From Cymodocea nodosa (lineage: Eukaryota; Streptophyta; Magnoliopsida; Alismatales; Cymodoceaceae), in the NCBI GenBank assembly GCA_036874045.1, contig CM072339.1:7199501-7263500 (forward strand): 64,000 nt of DNA. The letters run 5' to 3'. Shown piece after piece: positions 24,048-36,474 of the stretch. Numbering within the stretch: position 1 is the first letter of the stretch; every line of letters begins with the position of its first letter. The position numbers were made by a program, and so were the translations under genes. Below the pieces are notes generated by a model. It was not told the DNA's origin. It searched no databases and worked only from the letters and a program-made list of their open reading frames with translations.

Positions 24048-25260
24048 GTTAGTCTAATCCATGTAGTTCCCAAGAAATCAGGATTAACAGTTATTAGGAA
24101 TGAAAGTCAAGACTTGATACCTACTAGAATTCAATCAGGCTGGAGAGTGTGTATAGACTATAGAATGTTGTGACTAGGAAAGATCATTTTCCCTTACCTT
24201 TTATAGATCAAATGCTAGAGAAATTAGTAGGGCAAGAATATTTTTGTTTCCTAGACGGGTATTCAGGATATTACCAAGTTCCAGTAGTATTAGAGGATCA
24301 AGAGAAAACAACTTTCACCTATCCTAATGGAACTTATGCTTTTAAGAGAATGCGATTCGGATTATGTAATGCACCAGCCACATTTCAAAGGTGTATGTAG
24401 GGCATATTCACTAGAATGACTGAAGATTTTTTAGAAATATTTATGGATGATTTTACTATTTATGGAACTTCATATGAAGTGTGTTTAAACAATTTAGACA
24501 AAGTATTAAAATGCTGTGTGGAAAAAAGTTTGGTTCTAAATTGGGAAAAATGTCACTTCATGGTTAAACAAGGAATAGTCTTAGGACATGTTGTTTCAAA
24601 GAAAGGGTTGGAAGTAGATAAAGCTAAAATAGAAGTAATTTCTAATCTATTAGAACCTAAATCATTAAAAGATATTAGATCATTTCTAGGACATGCTGGA
24701 TTTTATAGAAGATTTATTAAAGATTTTAGCAAAATAGCTAGACCTTTAACTAATCTATTAAAAGATGTCCCATTTAACTTTGATAAAAATTGCAAAGAAG
24801 CATTTTTCAAGCTTAAAACTAGCTTAATTTAAACTCCTATAATACAAGCACTTGATTGGAGCCATTCATTTGAATTAATGTGCGATGCATCTGATTTTGC
24901 TGTAGGACAGTGTTGGGACAGAAGATAGAAAAATCTCCTAGAGTGATTCATTATGCAAGCAAAACCTTAAATGATGCTCAAGTTAATTACACAACTACTG
25001 AAAAAGAATTATTAGCTGTTGTGTTTGCTTTAGAAAAGTTTAGATCATATCTGATTGGAGCTAAAGTAATAGTATACACAGATCATTCAGCTTCAAAACA
25101 CCTAATAGCAAAGAAAGAGACTAAACCTAGATTGATCCAATGGATATTATTATTACAAGAATTTGATCTAGAAATTAAAGATAAAAAAGGTTGTGAGAAT
25201 GTAGTAGGCAGATCATTTATCAAGATTACAAATAGAAAAATCAAATATTGAAATTAAGGA
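24048..25260 (+). pseudogene. Reverse transcriptase and RNase H of G1
   Basis: RT of Ty3/Gypsy type: FPLPFIDQMLEKL, FLDGYSGYYQV, RMRFGLCNAPATFQRCM and the catalytic box as FMDDFTIYG (near 24440), then the thumb FLGHAGFYRRFIKDF. RNase H follows: [30 protein letters not shown] and VYTDHSA near 25075. These copy RNA into DNA. The motifs and their order match the Athila clade. About five breaks. Confidence 0.9.
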
Positions 25261-26620
25261 TAATTTTCCTAATGAACAATTAATGACCATCAACACAATG
25301 CCTTGGTATGCAGACATAGTTAATTACTTGGTTATTGGTTTAACACCTAAAGATTGGAATAGACAGGATAAGAAATTATTCTTTTCAAGAGTAAAATATT
25401 ACTATTAGGAAGACCCATACTTATTTAAAAAATGTCTTGATCTAGTTTTAAGAAGGTGTTTTCTAGAAACTGAATATCAGAGCATATTGTCTTTCTACCA
25501 TGACTAAGTATGTGGAGTGCATTTTGGTTCAAGGAAACTGTTGTCAAAATTCTGCAATGTGGTTTTTATTGGCCAACATTATTCAAAGATGCTCATAAAT
25601 ATTTCTTAAGTTATTTAAGATGTCAACAAATAGGAAGAATATCAAAGGGGAATATGATGCCTCTTAATCCTATTGTTGAGATTGAAATCTTTGATGTGTG
25701 GGGAATAGACTTTATGGGTCCATTTCCTACGTCTAATCAATTTAATTATATATTGTTAGGGGTGGATTATGTGTATAAATGGATAGAAGCTATTCCTACA
25801 AAAACTAATGACAACAAAGTGGTAATACATTTTATAAGAATTAATATAATTATCAGATTTGGAATACCTAAAGCTATTATTAGTGATAAAGGAACTCATT
25901 TTTGTAATAGAAGTTTTGAAGACTTAATGAAGAAACATGGAGTAAACCACAAAATTGCAACATCATATCATCCGCAAACAAGTGGACAAGTAGAAAGTGC
26001 AAACAAACAAATTAAGTTGATCTTAGAAAAAGTAGTAAATCCTACTAGAAAAGATTGGGCTAATAGATTAATAGATGCACTTTGGGCTTATAAAACTACT
26101 TATAAGACAAGCTTAGGTATGTCACCTTTTAGGCTAGTATGTGAAAAAAGTTGTCATTTACTAGTTGAAATTGAACATAAAGCTTATTGGACATTAAAAA
26201 CTCTGAACACTAATTTAAATCAAGTTGTTGAAAACAGGAAAATGCAATTGATTGAACTAGAAGAATTTAGGAATGAAGCTTATTCGAAGACTATAAGAGA
26301 AAAAGAGAAAATGAAGTTCTGGCATGACAAGAAAATTATTCTAAAAACCTTTGAAATAGGACAAGAAGTATATCTTTACATGATTAGACTCCATAACCAT
26401 CTAGGAAAATTAAGATCTAGATGGGTAGGACCTTACATAATTTGAAATATTTATCCCTATGGAGCCATTGAAATTGAAAATCCTAAAAATCAGAATATAT
26501 TTAAAGTAAATGGATAAAGACTTAGACCTATTTTGAAAATACCAAAAAGTTCCTTTGGAATTATAGAAGAAGTAAGAGTAAAGGACTACTCGAGCTTTAC
26601 TTAGTAGGAAATTTTCTAAG
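25261..26620 (+). pseudogene. Integrase of G1
   Basis: Ty3/Gypsy integrase. Motifs seen: the zinc-binding part ending CGFYWPTLFKDAHKY and CQQIGRISK, and the catalytic core with [11 protein letters not shown] (first Asp), AIISDKGTHF (second Asp) and [16 protein letters not shown] (Glu), followed by GMSPFRLV, a clade signature, and an HNHLGKLRSRWVGPYI C-terminal end. The string IDFMGPFP with [18 protein letters not shown] is typical of Athila. The same end of integrase occurs on the other strand at 62922-64000. About three breaks. Confidence 0.92.
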
Positions 26621-26629
26621 TTAAAAAAA

Positions 26630-26960
26630 AAAACCTTATTTAAACATAGTCGCGGTTCAATCGAAAGAAATTATCGATTTCACCGAAACATATATTAAAA
26701 GAAAAAAAATCATTGCGATTCAGCCGATAGGATCCATTGGTTTGACCGAAACATAAAAACATAAAAAAATCTATATATTATATTAAGTAAAAATGTCGGT
26801 TTTACCAAAGCATAGTATTGGTTCAACTGGTAAAAAAAAGAAAAAAAAGAGAGTAATTAATTTCGGTTCAACCGAGAATATAAAATGGTTTGACCAAAAA
26901 TTCTAAAATGTTGAAAAATCAAGAGTCGGTTAGACCAGAAATTCTTCGATCTTGACTGAA
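26630..26960 (+). repeat. M3 motif array between integrase and additional ORF
   Basis: About ten degenerate copies of CGGTTCAACCGAAA and its inverse (CGGTTCAATCGAAA, GGTTTGACCGAAAC, TCGGTTTTACC, GGTTCAACTGGT, TTCGGTTCAACCGAGA, GGTTTGACC, GTCGGTTAGACC) separated by A-rich spacers. The same array is kept on the minus strand at 62575-62875 in the second element. Function unknown. Confidence 0.8.
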
Positions 26961-27002
26961 ATAAATATTATTATTATAAGTATTTTTATTAGATATAACT
27001 TT

Positions 27003-27165
27003 ACAGGAAGTCCGTTGAGTTACACTTAACTCAACAAACTTACTCTGTTAAGTCTAGGATTAGTCAACGAACTTACCCCGTTGAGTTAACTATAACTCAA
27101 CGAAGTACTATAGTTAAGTTCATGGACTTAGTCTGTGGAGTTAACTGTAATTCCACGGAGAGGTA
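27003..27165 (+). repeat. M1 motif array before the additional ORF
   Basis: Six or more alternating half-motifs such as CCGTTGAGTTACA, TAACTCAACAAACTTA, GTTGAGTTAACT and ATAACTCAACGAAG. The M1 array is kept at 62360-62520 in the inverted copy. Confidence 0.82.
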
Positions 27166-27327
27166 AGTGAGAGCAAGAGTTTGCACGGGAAAATGACCTG
27201 ATTACCTACCTAAACTTAGGGCTTATTTATATTAAAACTTAGAATTTGGGGGGCATTATTCGCAAAATCATTTAGAACTTAGAACAATAGAGAGTAGAGC
27301 AATTCCATTCCATTTCGTAACTCCACG

Positions 27328-29560
27328 ATGACATATATGACAATAGAATTCTGGGAGGATGCAGTTGACACGTCAGAATTTCTTAAAGAATCAGAGGAAT
27401 GACATACAAGGCAGAAGATCAGAAATACAACGAGGGAAAAAGAGCTACAAAAGGTAGAATCTGACCTTTTCTACTGGAGGAAAGTGTTAGTGGATTTAGG
27501 CATAAAAATACCTCAGATTATGGAAATAAGAATCAGAGAAGCTATGGAAGTTGTTGTGAATAGAGAAAGAAGAATCAAGCCAAATAATGAAGTTGCCCTA
27601 GAGCTAATCCAACACAAGGCTAGATTATGGTTCAAAAGACGCATAGGTAGACGGGCTTAGTGGGTAATCTGGGAGCAATAGAGGAAAGTAAATGAAGAAC
27701 AGGCCACTAAAGAACAACAAGAGGAATCGACTACTGAAAGACCTGTCCCTGAGGAACAGCAGCCAGGACCTTTAGTTTAGCCAATAAAACCATTACCACG
27801 AGTAGCATTTGCTTGGCTGAGGACTGAAGAAGAAAATAAAGAGTTTGCTAGCTTGGTCAAAACAGTAAGAGACCAAGGAGATGATGAGGAAATGGCTATA
27901 GCCAAGGCACATATTTTGTATGATGCCATAAAGAAAAGAAGGGCCAAAGAAAAGTTGAGGGCCCCATACAAAATTAAAGTTGAATAGCATCAGGAAGCAG
28001 CTAGATCAAGTGCTATAAGAGAAGCTGAAGCTGGTCCTTTGAGACTAGTTATTATAGAAAAAATTAAACAGGAAGAGCCAATACTTATGGCTCGAGGGTC
28101 TACAGAGCCTATTTTTGTAGATTTAATCTCAGATGAGGAAGACCAGACACAATTAATTAGAAGAAGGAAAGGAAAAGAGATAGTGCCTGAACATCAAGAC
28201 GAGATTAAATCTGAAATGCAAATATCAATAGGACCTACAGAGCCAATTTATGTAAACTTGCTATCCGATTTTGAGGAGTAGGAGCAGCAGCAACAAGAGC
28301 AAAGAAAAGAAGGAAAACAGGCTAAAACGAATCTACAGCCTATACAAATAGAAGAAACTGAAATTAGGGTAGAAGCTGATTTGCTCATGACTCCATTCCA
28401 ATCTGCCATAGGATCAAAAAGAATAGTGACAATGCAGATTGGTAGTCAGGAGGAAGAAGAAAGAGAAGTTGAACAAGTACTCATTGAACAAGAAAGGAAT
28501 GACTCGATAGATTCCATTGAAGAGAGAGAAACTCTTTAGCAATTAATTGAAAGAATTCAAGATAAAGTGGAGAGTTCTATCAGCTCTCCACCATAGACAA
28601 AAGTAGAAGAAAAAATGCAGGAATCTCTAGAGCATTCTCAACCAATTCAAGTTCAGCACATAGAAGAGGAAATTCAAAAACAAACCCCTCTAGAGCAACA
28701 AATGCAAATTCCTGACCCGACTGAAGTAATAGTTTTAAATGAAGTACACTTTTGGAGTCAGAAAGCTTATAATAAATATCAAGAGATTAGGGGTTATGAT
28801 ATTATTTATAGTAGACTAGTAAACTAGGACAGTATGCAGGAAATTAAGGATTTATTTGAGTTCCAAGGTCTACTGCAAGTTATTTCTCAATAGAGAGGGC
28901 ATGCAGTGTATGAGAATCTACTGCCCTACTTCTATGCAAATTTAAGAGAAGGAGAAAGTAGATTAATTTCCAACGTGGAGCAAGTTGATGTACAGATAAC
29001 CAGAGCTTCTCCACAACATTTTAGGACTAAAGAATGAAGGAATAGAAATTTTGGAAAGCACAATTGCAGTCGAGTGGACAGAACAAATGATAAAGGATTG
29101 TTTAACTATCAATCCTGGTGTGCCATTATTAAATAGACTGAAGCACTTAAAGGGTAAAACACACATGATAGCTAACATTTTGATTAAAAATGTCTACCAA
29201 TGATAAGGCCATGATGTTGAATTAAGTCAGTTTGTCAAATGGGCCACATATGCAGTTGTGAACAGAATTCAGATTAATTGGTCTGCAATTTTTATCTCCA
29301 AACTAAGAGTAGTAAAGAAGAAACTATTTTATGGAGATCTGATTCCACTATTGATGGTGGATAGTATTGATTTCACGAAATGGACGTCCAAAAGGATAAG
29401 ATCAAGAACCATTTCAGTGAAAGAATACAGAAATTATGTTGTTGCTGAGATTACTGAACCTTTTGGAAACATTATTGGAGCTGTAGAGAGGATAAACCAA
29501 TTAGAGCAACAACTAGGAAAACTCTAGAAGGAAGTAGATGAACTTAAGAAGAAAGATTAA
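27328..29560 (+). pseudogene. Additional ORF of G1 (env position)
   Basis: Coding region downstream of integrase, where Athila elements keep an additional (env-like) ORF. It has a helical charged N-terminus, a long Glu/Gln-rich middle with repeated blocks (ARGSTEPIFVDLISDEE; GPTEPIYVNLLSD), then EVHFWSQKAYNKYQEI, MQEIKDLFEFQG and a C-terminal domain with VVNRIQINW and KKLFYGD. No signal peptide or membrane segment is evident, so calling it an envelope gene is not supported. Its C-terminal half is homologous to the additional ORF of Copia S2 (32466-34633). Function unknown. About ten breaks. Confidence 0.72.
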
Positions 29561-30108
29561 ATTGTATTGCTCATCTACGTGTACTTATATTTGTATGAAA
29601 AATATCTGATTGATTGTAAATGTAAATTATTTATATAAATGAATGAATATTATTTAGATGTTTTTACATTTCGTGTTTGAGAATGAATGATATAATTAAT
29701 GAACTATCTTGAATATTATATAATTTTTTAAACAATGTGCAAGACTGTTTAAAAGATTTACAAATTTTATGATTAATATGGTTAAATACACGATAATTAG
29801 TTAATGTTGAAAATATCTGCATGTTGAAAAGTAAAATGTAAATTATGTATAACAGGAAATGAAATGTAAGTTAAATATGCATATAATGTTCAGATTAAAT
29901 GAGTTTTAATTAGAACACTACATTAATGACATGTATTTAACTTTATTTAAGTTGACAAAATGCAGGAGAGAAAAATATACATAAGTTAATACTAGGAGTA
30001 AGTTTTAGAAAATTTGCAGTGTTAACTCAACGAAGTAAGTTCGTTAAGTTAACCTTAACTCCATAAGGTCAATAATAAAATATAAGGTCACCCCGTTGAG
30101 TTAATTGT
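29561..30108 (+). other. Noncoding stretch from additional ORF to leader in G1
   Basis: AT-rich with no gene, LTR end or primer site that I can see. Paired M1 motifs appear at 30018-30105 (AACTCAACGAAGTAAG, TTCGTTAAGTTA, CCCGTTGAGTTA). The last five bases, ATTGT, are the target-site duplication of Copia S2, and the sequence resumes at 41465. Confidence 0.75.
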
Positions 30109-31861
30109 TGTAGGATCGTATGGCTACACAAGAGGGGGTGAATTGTGTATTTTTAATATTTTCTGAAATATAATTGAAACTTTAAAACTCAAAAACAAGT
30201 TGAGACATTGTTTTCATAAAATAATTTTTATTCAAGGTTTCAATTACAATATACAATTCAATTCTTCTCAGAAATTGTAGATGCAATTATAACTCAATAC
30301 CATGTATCATCTAAACAATTTCATAACTACAAACAGAGAAAACTAATTTGCAGAATTTAAAACATTTCTCCCTGTTTGAGATCTGTCTTCTTCTTCTTTC
30401 TTCTTCAGCAATTCTTCAGTGACGAATATCTTGTCTTTTTATGCTTCACCGAATTTGCTTTTTTCTAATACTTCAAATCTTCAGTGACGAAAATCTTACC
30501 TTTTTATGCTTCACTGAATCTTCTTCCACTTGTGAAATTTTTCCTGAAGAGGTGTTTTTGATCCTTGAAAAAGATTTTTCTTTAGGTGTGTAGGGATGGT
30601 TTGATCCTTGAAAAGATTTTTTGTTTTGTGTGCAAGGATGGTTTGATCAATGAGAATTCTATGCCTTTTATACTGTATCTTCATTTCATGCATATCCTTC
30701 ACGTTTAACCACTACCAGTTTTCGACTTCTCCACGTCTTTTCTTTTTCCTTCATCGAAACACACACGTTCTAACCCACATTTATATTTCAAATTTTCTTT
30801 AATCATCAGTCTTGGATCTCTAAAAAATTTCCTGCAAAATAAACTTTCTTGTCTAAAATTTTTTCGTTAGTGTAATAAGAAGTCATTACTTTAATGTTAA
30901 CTAAACGAGTAACACAAGTATATATATATAACTTAACGTTTCTAACTTAACGAGTTCACCATGTGCCATTTCACGTGATAAGTACTGTAACTAACTCAAC
31001 GAACTAAGTCTGTGGTGTTATGCTAACTCAACGAACCAACTTAACCTTTCTTTTGGAAGGTTAAACGATAACTCACCGAAAACAGTTTAAGTTTCGGATA
31101 GTTACAAATGTAAGTCACTGAAAAACTCTTTATATTATAAAACTAGTGAGACATGTGTTAAGACCTGAAAACATGACTTAAGTTACCTTTCGGATAGTTA
31201 CGATTGTAAGTCTCCGAAAAAAAAACTTTAACTCACCGATTCAGTAATAAACAAATGTTTTTATAATAAGAATTTTATCACGTGCAAAAATAACAACTTA
31301 AGTTTATAATGCTAACCTAACGTGTTGCCTTAGTGTTCAATATAGCAACTCAACGCGTTTAGTTATGTTAACTTAACGAGTTAAACATGTGCACCTCACG
31401 TGATACAATACAACATTCGTAACTTATAATTTCACCACGTGTATAACACTAACTTAATGAGTTTGTCTCTTCTTTTACTCACTAACTTAACGAGTTATCA
31501 CGTGATCTATTTTAACCTTTAAGCCTCTAACTTAATGAGTTCTCATGTGACCTCTATACAAACAAAACTCTAACTTAACGAGTTGTCTAAACGTGCATTG
31601 TTCATGATACAAAAGATATAACTTTAAAACATATGATGCTTTTCAATAAAAACACACGTTAACTTAACGTTTAGCTAAATGAGAAATTAATGCAACGAAA
31701 TGACTAGTTATTAACTTCAAATCCAATACAGACAAGTATTTATATTAGTAAGCTTTTTCTGTATTAATTGATGATTTTAATTTCTTTTCACAAGCAATAG
31801 TAATTGAGCAAATATGATTATTTTCATTCAGCACACATCATCAAAACAAAAATACTCAACA
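30109..31861 (-). repeat. 3' LTR of S2
   Basis: TGTTGAGTATT ... CCTACA in element orientation. The TATA box GTATAAAAGGC is at about 30659-30671. The outer half is packed with M1 (30940-31030, 31350-31600) and M2 (31060-31250) motifs and CACGTG cores (31276, 31434, 31498). Confidence 0.96.
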
Positions 31862-31862
31862 A

Positions 31863-31875
31863 TCTCCCCCTTTTT
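31863..31875 (-). other. Polypurine tract of S2
   Basis: Reads CAAAAAGGGGGAG on the minus strand, right next to the 3' LTR. It primes plus-strand synthesis in this family. Confidence 0.85.
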
Positions 31876-32168
31876 GATGATGACAAAACCATATTAAATC
31901 AATTATGAAATATGTTTAACTCAACAAAGCACCTACGTTGGGTTAACTTTTAATTCAACAAACTTGTTTGTTGACTTAAGTTCACTTAAGTTTATTTCTA
32001 TTGTTTGTGTAAATTTTAACTCTCAGAACTAAAACTCTCAGATGTCAATAATTATATAAGTATCAGTTTTCTAATTATCATCTGTCAGATTACAATAACC
32101 ATTTAAATAGCATCTCCTTTTATAATATATATATGCAATTAAGATCATAATCATCTTTTTATAATATT

Positions 32169-32181
32169 TCTCCCCCTTTTT
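32169..32181 (-). other. Second polypurine tract of S2
   Basis: The same AAAAAGGGGGAGA motif about 300 bases upstream of the first in element orientation. Repeated polypurine tracts near the 3' LTR are a reported Sirevirus trait and support the assignment. Confidence 0.75.
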
Positions 32182-32465
32182 GTCATTAATCAAAAAGATA
32201 ATTACAGAGAATATATATATATATATAAGAGAATTACAACAACAATTTTTGTAAACAAGAATAATAATTGAACACATTTATAGAAAAATGTATTGTTCAA
32301 TGAATCAAACAAGTAATACAAACATTACATTTTGTATTCAGAAATGAACAAAAATAGTTATCGACCCTTCCTAAGTATATCACTAATAGCATTACATATT
32401 TTATCTGCTAGATGCCTAATATCATTTCTGATGTCGTTAAGCACTACATCTAAGTTGAGAGGTAG

Positions 32466-34633
32466 CTAGGTTTGCTGTTTTGCTTGAACTGAATAACTTT
32501 GTTGTTGTTGTTGTATATGGTCTGTATCAGGTTGTTGTTGTTGTTGTCGTTGAGGTTTATGCATGGCTTGGAATTTTTGCAAATCTTTGACACTAAATGC
32601 TCTCATGCCTTTAGTTTCAGAGGGCCAGTCAGATAAAGTCAATTGGTTTGCTAGGATTCTACATACAGCATCACCATAAAATAACTTTGAACTCATATGC
32701 TGTAGTTGAGACATAAAAACATCAAACCAATTTATTTGAATTCTATTCAGCAGGCCATAAGTTGCATATAAACAGCTTCTGCTGACTTCCAAATTGTGTC
32801 CAACTCTCTGAAATAAATTTGCAATAAACCTTGCCTTTGCATTCAGATTTTCCATTAATCTCATTTCAAAATATACATCTGGAATTTTTGATAAAGACTG
32901 AATGTTCCATTCCAGTTGTCTTATCATGTCAAATCTGTTAGTAACAACAACACCTTCATTCTTTAATCCTAAAACTTCAAAAATTAACTCAGGAGACAAT
33001 ATAAACTCTTGTTCATTTATTTGAGTTTTCAGAAAATTTCCATTCTTGACCAAATTGCTATAAAAAGCTGCAATAAGCTCTGTGTATTGCTTCCATTTCG
33101 TTCCTACTAGCAAGAATTTAATGAGGACTTAAAACTCAAACAGATCTCTTATTTCCATCAAATTTCTGAATTTTATTGGACGAGCATGTAGAATCTGGCA
33201 TGTAATCAGATTATTGTATTTCTGCAATGCTTCTTCAGATCTAAAATGAATTGCATTACCTTGAATTTTTAATGTTGTACACAAAGAAGGTGATACTTGA
33301 AGCCATGATTCAGAGTTTAATTCATCTTCAGGAACTTCTTCTTCAAAATGAATGTGATGTTGTTCTTCTTCCAAAATATTATCTTGAAGCTGCTCAGGTA
33401 AGCTTGATTCTTCAACTTCAACAGTGTTAGGAACATTATCAATATGCTCAACATTCATTTGTTCAGTCTCTATAGAATGTTTAGAGTTCAATTTTTCCAC
33501 AAATTCTACAACCGGTGTATCTGTCTGTAATTGTTCATTTTGTTCAATAGATAATTCCATTGATTCATGCTGTGAATTCTCAGACTCTGCTTCTATAGAT
33601 TCTGTAGAAGGCTAGTTAACTTTTAGCTCTCTGGAGTCTTAACAATTTCCATATCTACTACTCTAGACAATTCAGCCTGTGAACTAGTTACTACTTCAAC
33701 ATTGTCAATTATATTTGCAATAACTTGTTCAATGTCAGGTGCCTGATGCTCTGATTTGTTAATTTCTACATCATCAGGACTTGTACTAATAGAAAAACTT
33801 GAGCTCATATTTGACTTGGATTTCTTCTCAAGCTTTCTAGCAAGGGAAAATAAAGTCTCATTATCTTCATTAGTTTCAGTGTGTTCAGAACTGATGAGTT
33901 TATTAGATGCATAATAATGTACAATGTCTAGACATACATTGTCCTTTGGAAATAAATTTTCATTTGATTTTCCTTTTTCAATAGACTTTGTTTCCTTTGA
34001 CATAATTTTTATGACTTTCCTTCTTCTATAACATTTCTGTTTCTCCTTTTCAAGTATTGCTGTTTTCTTTTCAAATTACTTCATAAAAGTTTTTTGCTTT
34101 AATTCTTCTAAGGCACTTTCTATTGCAACGGCCTTTCGAAGACTGTCAACTTTTGTTTTGTCTACAGCAATATCTGATTCTACTTGTTTTGAATATAAAG
34201 GAGTAGGGATAACTGATTCATGCTCTTCCTCAAATGCATGTAGTCTAGTACCATTTATAGGAGTTTGAGGAGTTCTATTTGATGAACCTACACCTTTTTT
34301 CAAATATTTTTCATACTATTCCAAAAGTGCAATCTCAACACATTTCATTCTGTATTCTTTATCAAATTTACTACGAATACCCATGTATGTAATATTTGCA
34401 TCAGTATGTTGAAGTTCTTGTCTAACTTCATCTAATATACCTTGAGGAAAGAAGTAATCTCTATAAAATTCTGCTAACCTTTTGTCCACTCGAAATATTT
34501 TCTTGAACCAAGTACGTGGAACTTCATCATTCTCTATTTCTTTTCCTTTTGCATCTCTTCTACTTTTGCCTTTTCCTCTACTACGACCTTTGTAGAACTT
34601 GGAGACCATCGTCGTAGGTTGTAACAGCAACAA
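32466..34633 (-). pseudogene. Additional ORF of Copia S2
   Basis: Lies downstream of pol, in the place of the env-like ORF of Sireviruses. It has a basic N-terminus (GRSRGKGKSRRDAKGK), then RTWFKKIFRVDKRLAEFY, a long acidic Ser/Glu-rich middle, AIHFRSEEALQKY with MEIRDLFEF, and a ~200-residue C-terminal domain (TKWKQYTELIAAFYSNL, FIANLFQRVGHNLEVS, LLNRIQINW, SKLFYGD), ending in a Gln-rich tail coded by CAA repeats (32500-32550). The fold resembles the plant-transposon-protein domain common in such ORFs, by memory. It is homologous to the Gypsy G1 additional ORF. No membrane segment seen. About three or four breaks. Confidence 0.72.
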
Positions 34634-36474
34634 GCGGGAAAGATTTTCTTGACAAAGTTTACAAATAACCTAAGTGCTCATGTAATAAGTGTTTAAATAG
34701 GGTTTTTAGGTGAATAACACAACGTGAAGAGAAGTCAGGTTTAGAAATTAAATAAATATTGAATAAAGTTTATTCAATTAAGGTACCCGAAAATATTCAA
34801 GTATAACTCGTTGAGTTAACTAACCTAACGAGTAAAACGCTGTCTAGAGGCAGTTTTACACGTTACCTTATCTAACATAACATTTAGTTAGTATAATTAA
34901 AACAATTTTCGAATGCCCCAACTGAAACGTTCCGAACACATCATAATAGCTATACCTTATCATTTTCTTGAGAACATTGTAAACTATTCTGACATTCCTG
35001 TCCTTTCAATCTAAAATAGTTTGTTTGTCTTTTTAAATTATTTCATCAAGATTTTAAGAGGACATTAATTCAGATTAAACAAGATTTGTATTCTGAATTA
35101 TATTAATCTATTTTTGGACATTGTTAATCCTCCCCCTACAAATATACTTCTTATATATTCAATAACATACAAAATATACTTGTATAACAATAGATGTTAA
35201 GTATAACTCTACTTTTCAATTTTCTTTTCAGAGACTTCCATTATCCTGACATTAACAAAAATGATTTCCAGAATCAATTCCTACTATATATGAATCAAAA
35301 CACAACTTTGAACACAATGTGATTAATTCAAGGAGAATAAAAGAATGTATCTCAAATAAACGTTTTCAAAAATACAAATGTTGATTCAATAAATTAGTAG
35401 TCATATTGGTAGAAACTATATGCGATTCAAAGATATCTACAATTAATGAAACAACTTCTTTTCGAGACAGTAAATATTGATAATTTTCTTTAAAAGTTAG
35501 TTTGAAAGGCTTGAATCATACAAGAGCTTTCTAATGTACCCGTGTAATGAGCTTTTAGTCAACAATCCCAGATCTGATCAGGACCTTAGGTTGCCAGATT
35601 TAAAGAATCCTTTTTCAGGACAACAATCCTTACATACCTATCTCCTCAAGTACAAAAGGCTCGTGATCAAACTGATCAATAAACTCTCAAAGATTTTCAC
35701 TTTGTAAGCACTTTTCATTTTAAGCAAAGTATATATGTATTCCATTAATACAGATGCAATAAAACACAAATCTCATATAATTTTTACTTCTATGATTGTA
35801 CTTAGAATATGAATCAGTTTCAATAAGCTTATACTTTTGATTAACAGTTTAAGATGAGTTACATATAACTTATTCTACAAGTTTAATCAATTAAGTCAAA
35901 TTTATGCATGATCATATGCATTTTCCTTGATTCAAAGAAAACATTTAATCAAAATTTCAGAATGTCAGAAGTATTTAATGTTTTTCATTTACACTTCCAC
36001 TTAAAATTGTAAAAACCATTAAAATTGATAAACTACTTAAAATCAATAAGATACTACTATGATTTTACAATAAATACATAGTATCTTAAGTAGCAGTTTA
36101 GATATTACTTTAGATATTTATAATAAGTATATAATATCTATGAGGTGAACAACATCATCAATAATATTTATCTTTTTATGTGGAGTTTAAACGTTTTACA
36201 CATCACATAGCCTACAAATACCCAAATTTAATCTAATGTTGCAGAATGTATTTTCGTCTAGAGGTTTTGTAAATATATCAGCTAATTGATTTTTACTAGA
36301 CATAAATTCTAATTTAATTTTTCTTTTAATTACGTTATCTCTTAGAAAATGATGTCTAACCTCTATATGCTTTGCTCTTGAACGTAATACAGGATTTTTG
36401 GAAAGATTTATTGCAGAACTACTATCACAATAAATCTCAGTTGTATCAGAAGATAATCCAAAATCTTCTAAAGT
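34634..36474 (-). other. Noncoding region of S2 between pol and additional ORF
   Basis: About 1.8 kb without a gene, although 36180-36474 still reads as the end of an RNase H region in places. The part 35040-36150 aligns with 7320-8500 of the Gypsy array on the same strand. The best part, 35500-35770, has GATCAGGACCTTAGGTTGCC and TCCTTACATACCTATCTCC. M1 motifs at 34795-34840. Confidence 0.7.

Noticed and set aside
27328-29560. Calling the additional ORF an envelope gene
   Set aside because: No signal peptide, membrane segment or glycoprotein-like Cys pattern is visible; only the position is env-like.
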